From assembly GCA_934394595.1 (NCBI GenBank), contig CAKRRX010000089.1:1-10353 (forward strand): DNA of 10,353 bases. The letters run 5' to 3'. Below the pieces are notes generated by a model. It was not told the origin of the DNA. It did not search any database and worked only from the letters and a program-made list of their open reading frames with translations. How positions within the stretch are numbered: the first letter of the stretch is position 1; each line of letters begins with the position of its first letter. Shown here one piece after another: positions 8,082 through 10,353 of the stretch. Source of the DNA: an uncultured Blautia sp. Lineage in GTDB: Bacteria; Bacillota; Clostridia; Lachnospirales; Lachnospiraceae. Made by a program: the position numbers and the translations under genes.

Positions 8082-8124
8082 TGCCGGTGTCTGGGACTTC
8101 ACAGTGAAGTTTCAAACACCGGCA
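8082..8124 (+). terminator. Long stem-loop after the binding-protein gene, no U-tract
   Basis: A 9-bp outer stem TGCCGGTGT/ACACCGGCA encloses a C-A mismatch, one T-A and one G-C pair, two G-U wobbles and an ACTTCA/TGAAGT stem with a 3-base loop. In total 18 or so pairs form a near-continuous hairpin beginning 10 bases after the stop codon. No run of T follows (TCTTGACA does), so it may act as a 3' stabilising end or a weak terminator rather than a classical intrinsic terminator. Its position between two units supports an end-of-operon role. Confidence 0.55.
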
Positions 8125-8126
8125 TC

Positions 8127-8155
8127 TTGACATATCAGAAAATTATGTGCAAAAT
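8127..8155 (+). promoter_or_regulatory. Candidate promoter of the aldo/keto reductase gene
   Basis: A perfect -35 box TTGACA (8127-8132) lies 17 bases before CAAAAT (8150-8155), a weak -10 match (4 of 6). Transcription would begin near 8162 and give a leader of about 70 bases. The -35 box begins only 2 bases after the preceding hairpin. A better -10-like TATGAT (8161-8166) exists, but its spacing from TTGACA is too long. Confidence 0.5.
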
Positions 8156-8216
8156 GGTAGTATGATCAATGCAGCAAAGTGCCATGAGACTATATTTTCA
8201 GGCAGCTGTAAAAAAC

Positions 8217-8222
8217 AGGAGG
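8217..8222 (+). promoter_or_regulatory. Ribosome binding site that decides the reductase start
   Basis: AGGAGG stands 9 bases before ATG 8232. The in-frame ATG at 8169 has no Shine-Dalgarno sequence, and the 21 residues it would add (rich in Q, R and N) do not resemble the family N-terminus, whereas MNTKKLGFGLMRLP does. Confidence 0.8.
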
Positions 8223-8231
8223 AATCGAAAT

Positions 8232-9362
8232 ATGAATACAAAAAAGCTTGGTTTTGGGCTGATGCGTCTTCCGGTTGTAAATGAGGATGACAAGAGTAAA
8301 GTAGATATAGAGAGAGTCTGTCGCCTGGCAGATCGCTTTATAGAAGAAGGTTTTACATATTTTGATACGGCTGCCTGCTATCACAGCGGAAACAGTGAGC
8401 AGGCATTTCGTGAGGCCGTGGCAAAGCGTTATCCAAGAGAAGCCTATACCATCACAGACAAGCTGTCCCTTTTTATGTTAAAAGAAGCATCTGAGATGCC
8501 AGGATTTTTCCAGAAGCAGCTGGAAAACTGCGGTGTAGAGTACTTTGACTACTATCTGCTTCATGCCCTGGATGCGTCTGCTGCAAAACAGGCAGAAGAG
8601 TGGGGAGCTTTTGACTTCATGCTGGATTTAAAGACAAAAGGTCTTGTAAAGCATGTGGGATTTTCTTTCCATGACAAAGCAGATGTGCTGGATGGGATTC
8701 TTAACAGACATCCGGAAATGGAGTATGTACAGCTTCAGCTGAATTATGCAGACTGGGAAGATTCAGAGGTACAGTCGCACAAATGCTATGAGGTATGTGT
8801 GAAACATGAGAAGCCGGTTCTGGTTATGGAGCCAATTAAGGGCGGTATGCTGGCAAATGTTCCAAAGGAGGGAGAAAAGCTTCTGAAAGAGGCCTGTCCG
8901 GATCTGTCCGTGGCATCCTGGGCTATCCGTTTTGCAGCATCACAGGAGCATGTATTTAAGGTACTGAGCGGTATGAGTGATGAGCAGCAGGTGGAGGACA
9001 ATCTTTCCTACATGAAAGAGTTCCAGCCCCTTACAGATGAGGAAAAAGACCTGGTAGCAAAGGTAGCAGCCATCATCAAATCCAAAGAAAAAGTGCCATG
9101 TACAGGCTGCCGCTATTGTACAGACGGATGTCCAATGAAGATCGCAATCCCGGATTATTTCAAGCTTCTGAACAGGATCAGCATGTTTGGCGAGGGACAG
9201 TTAGAAGGTGCAAAAGCCACCTACAAAGAGCGCTGGGAGAAGGAAGGCCATGGAAAGGCTTCTGACTGTGTAGGATGCAGACAGTGCGAGGAGCATTGTC
9301 CACAGCATCTGCCGATCACAGAGTTTCTGGAAGAAGTAGCGAAGACATTTGAACGCAGATAA
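8232..9362 (+). CDS. Aldo/keto reductase with C-terminal 2[4Fe-4S] ferredoxin domain
   Basis: This is a 376-residue cytoplasmic fusion oxidoreductase. Residues 1 to about 265 form an aldo/keto reductase barrel. The N-terminal LGFGLMRLP is typical, and the tetrad is intact: D45 and Y50 in FDTAACYH, K77 in TDKL, and H111 in LLHALD. The segment VMEPIKGGML (198-207) is a family hallmark. The C-terminal part carries two clusters' worth of cysteines: C290, C293, C296, C300 and C346, C349, C352, C356, each ending in CP. Proteins of this layout are common in Clostridia and are usually annotated only as ferredoxin-linked aldo/keto reductases; the natural substrate is generally not known. The Fe-S domain suggests that electrons can pass to or from ferredoxin in addition to, or instead of, NAD(P)H. 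The gene has its own probable promoter and is likely monocistronic. Confidence 0.92.
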   Translation: MNTKKLGFGLMRLPVVNEDDKSKVDIERVCRLADRFIEEGFTYFDTAACYHSGNSEQAFREAVAKRYPREAYTITDKLSLFMLKEASEMPGFFQKQLENCGVEYFDYYLLHALDASAAKQAEEWGAFDFMLDLKTKGLVKHVGFSFHDKADVLDGILNRHPEMEYVQLQLNYADWEDSEVQSHKCYEVCVKHEKPVLVMEPIKGGMLANVPKEGEKLLKEACPDLSVASWAIRFAASQEHVFKVLSGMSDEQQVEDNLSYMKEFQPLTDEEKDLVAKVAAIIKSKEKVPCTGCRYCTDGCPMKIAIPDYFKLLNRISMFGEGQLEGAKATYKERWEKEGHGKASDCVGCRQCEEHCPQHLPITEFLEEVAKTFERR

Positions 9363-9367
9363 GCATT

Positions 9368-9404
9368 CCCCCGCTTCAAGTGCGTGGAGCACTAAGCGGC
9401 GGGG
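9368..9404 (+). other. Stem-loop 1 (GC-rich)
   Basis: CCCCCGCTT (9368-9376) pairs with AAGCGG-C-GGG (9394-9403, one bulged C). Inside it, GTGC (9380-9383) pairs with GCAC (9389-9392) around a 5-base loop. It starts 5 bases after the reductase stop codon, so it is the first candidate for ending that transcript. The downstream sequence is G-rich rather than T-rich. Confidence 0.6.
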
Positions 9405-9419
9405 AGGGGGATGATTATT

Positions 9420-9446
9420 TCAGTGGGAGCCTTCAGCTCCCACTGA
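9420..9446 (+). other. Stem-loop 2 (perfect 11-bp stem)
   Basis: CAGTGGGAGC (9421-9430) and GCTCCCACTG (9436-9445) are perfect complements around the loop CTTCA, and T9420-A9446 adds one pair. The sequence on each side is AT-mixed and has no T-run on either strand. Confidence 0.65.
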
Positions 9447-9450
9447 CAGA

Positions 9451-9473
9451 TCGTGAAGCGACTGCGTTCATGA
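9451..9473 (+). other. Stem-loop 3 (bulged)
   Basis: TCGTGAA (9451-9457) pairs with TTCATGA (9467-9473), including one G-T wobble. G9458 is bulged, then CG pairs with CG around the loop ACTG. The structure is weaker than its two neighbours and is listed because it is in tandem with them. Confidence 0.4.
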
Positions 9474-9483
9474 GCATGGAGCG

Positions 9484-9506
9484 AAGCGGACCTGGAATGT
9501 CCGCTT
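9484..9506 (+). other. Stem-loop 4 (perfect 8-bp stem)
   Basis: AAGCGGAC (9484-9491) and GTCCGCTT (9499-9506) are perfect complements around a 7-base loop, with a possible extra G-T pair outside. Only TTTA closes the 3' side, which is too short for a normal terminator tract. Confidence 0.55.
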
Positions 9507-9634
9507 TACTAAAAGAGCAGTTGACCGGACTGTGTTATGAAGCGGAGGCATAGGAGGAAAACTATCGTACAGTTGGATTGAATGCGGTAAAATCTGGCTG
9601 GTGTACAATTATTACAGCTAAAGGAGAAAAGAGA

Positions 9635-10353
9635 ATGAGAGGATTATACTCATCAAAGACTAAGATCAGACACCAGATTTTTACTGAGATTGCCCGCCTG
9701 GCTTATACAGGCGACATTGAGAGGGAGATGGATGACCTTCCTTACAAGATTCTGCCGGGAGAAATTGCCACATACCGTGACAGTATTTTTCTGGAAAGAG
9801 CTATTGTGGGAGAGAGGCTTCGTGTGGCAATGGGACTGCCCCTTCGCAATATTTCCGAGCATGCTTCTATTTCAAAAGGGGTAGAGGCCAGCTTAATCGA
9901 AGAGAAGTATTATGAGCCGCCGCTTATTAATATTATCAAGTTTGCCTGCAACTCCTGTCCGGAAAAAAGAGTGATCGTCACAGAAGGATGTCAGGGGTGT
10001 CTGGAGCATCCCTGTCAGGAGGTCTGTCCCAAGAATGCCATCCATATAGAAAATGGGCGGTCTGTGATCGACCAGGAAAAATGTATCAAATGTGGAAAAT
10101 GTCTGGAATCCTGTCCATATAATGCCATCATTAAGCAGGAGCGCCCATGTGCTAAGGCTTGTGGAATGAATGCCATTCATTCCGATGAGCATGGAAGAGC
10201 TGAGATTGATTATGACAAATGCGTTTCCTGTGGAATGTGCCTGGTAAGCTGCCCATTTAGTGCCATTGTAGACAAGGGACAGATTTATCAGACCATCATG
10301 GCATTAAAGAGTGACACTCCGGTTTATGCCATTGTAGCACCTGCAGTGGCCGG
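9635..10353 (+). CDS. Monomeric [FeFe] hydrogenase, group-B-like, 5' part
   Basis: The reading frame is open from ATG 9635 to the window edge (239 codons), so the gene is partial at its 3' end. AAGGAG (9621-9626) stands 8 bases before the start. After an N-terminal region of about 100 residues (KTKIRHQIFTEIARLAY near the start) come many cysteines: C105 and C108; C119, C122, C127, C131; C150, C153, C156, C160; C172, C176; and C196, C199, C202, C206. At least three make standard 4Fe-4S motifs ending in CP. The frame reaches VYAIVAPAVA (230-239), which matches the opening of the H-cluster domain of [FeFe] hydrogenases. The H-cluster cysteines themselves lie beyond the window. The N-terminal layout fits the group B enzymes of Clostridia, which are soluble and thought to couple to ferredoxin. 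The group assignment is from recognition of the layout, not a search. Role: proton reduction or H2 oxidation linked to fermentation redox balance. Confidence 0.85.
   Translation, partial: MRGLYSSKTKIRHQIFTEIARLAYTGDIEREMDDLPYKILPGEIATYRDSIFLERAIVGERLRVAMGLPLRNISEHASISKGVEASLIEEKYYEPPLINIIKFACNSCPEKRVIVTEGCQGCLEHPCQEVCPKNAIHIENGRSVIDQEKCIKCGKCLESCPYNAIIKQERPCAKACGMNAIHSDEHGRAEIDYDKCVSCGMCLVSCPFSAIVDKGQIYQTIMALKSDTPVYAIVAPAVA

Larger units (their letters stand above)
9363..9634 (+). ncRNA. Intergenic stem-loop array before the hydrogenase gene (possible structured RNA or repeat)
   Basis: This 272-base stretch carries no convincing gene. Its first 140 bases pack four stem-loops: 9368-9404, 9420-9446, 9451-9473 and 9484-9506. 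None is followed by a T-run on either strand. A related motif occurs twice: GACTGCGTTCATGA (9460-9473) and GACTGTGTTATGA (9528-9540), each associated with GAAGCGGA-like sequence. The second half (9541-9634) is less structured and ends in AAGGAG (9621-9626). TACAAT (9604-9609) and TAAAAT (9588-9593) look like -10 boxes, but neither has a well spaced -35. The region could be a transcribed structured leader, a 3' end of the reductase transcript, or a copy of an intergenic palindromic repeat. I cannot name a known RNA family for it. Confidence 0.45.

Noticed and set aside
8169..8231. N-terminal extension of 21 residues on the aldo/keto reductase (ATG at 8169)
   Set aside because: No ribosome binding site precedes it, the probable transcription start is within a few bases, and AGGAGG at 8217-8222 clearly serves ATG 8232.
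9398..9410. G-rich tract as a possible G-quadruplex
   Set aside because: The runs are uneven and partly used by stem-loop 1. It does not meet a four-by-three G pattern.
9411..9446. 11-codon open frame (MIISVGAFSSH) after a G-rich tract
   Set aside because: It runs through stem-loop 2, and the G-rich run abuts the ATG. There is no further support, so it is probably chance.
9537..9581. 14-codon open frame starting at ATG 9537 (MKRRHRRKTIVQLD)
   Set aside because: There is no ribosome binding site upstream, and the AGGAGG lies inside the frame.
9578..9609. Hydrogenase promoter TTGAAT with TACAAT
   Set aside because: The spacer is 20 bases, too long for a normal sigma-A promoter. It is only mentioned as a weak -10 candidate.
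9690..9884. Small + strand open frame of 64 codons
   Set aside because: It is out of frame within the hydrogenase gene, whose cysteine motifs prove the other frame.

Overview
The window looks like a chromosomal segment of an anaerobic, low-to-mid-GC Firmicute, most likely a gut Clostridium relative of the Lachnospiraceae type. This is an inference from four things: strong AGGAGG-type ribosome binding sites, codon use, the density of ferredoxin-type Fe-S proteins, and a group-B-like [FeFe] hydrogenase. Every gene I can support lies on the + strand. I see no mobile element, CRISPR array, tRNA or rRNA.

Region 1 (about 74-6325) reads as one operon behind a very good sigma-A promoter. It holds a soluble FAD flavoprotein of the fumarate reductase / AprA superfamily, a small 2[4Fe-4S] ferredoxin, and the four core genes of a peptide/nickel-type (Dpp/Opp) ABC importer: two permeases and two ATPases. 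The ferredoxin stop overlaps the first permease start (ATGA). The permease-to-ATPase junction overlaps by one base, and the two ATPase genes overlap by four. The redox pair is therefore locked into the same transcript as the importer. After a 138-base gap with a hairpin comes the family 5 substrate-binding protein (6464-8071), which has a signal peptide but, unusually for a Gram-positive, no lipobox cysteine. A long hairpin without a U-tract follows the gene.

Region 2 (about 8127-9362) is a single gene with its own likely promoter. It encodes an aldo/keto reductase with an intact catalytic tetrad and a C-terminal 2[4Fe-4S] ferredoxin domain.

Region 3 (9363-10353) starts with a 272-base intergenic stretch. 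Four stem-loops are packed into its first 140 bases, none with a terminator U-tract. The 5' part of a monomeric [FeFe] hydrogenase gene with several Fe-S motifs follows and runs off the window.

The most interesting reading is that region 1 is an import-and-redox module: the ABC system brings in a small organic solute and the cytoplasmic flavoprotein reduces or oxidises it using electrons carried by the ferredoxin. The downstream ferredoxin-linked reductase and hydrogenase fit the same low-potential electron economy, but they appear to be separate transcription units. The substrate cannot be read from the sequence. The second point of interest is the stem-loop array before the hydrogenase, which may be a structured RNA or an intergenic repeat element.
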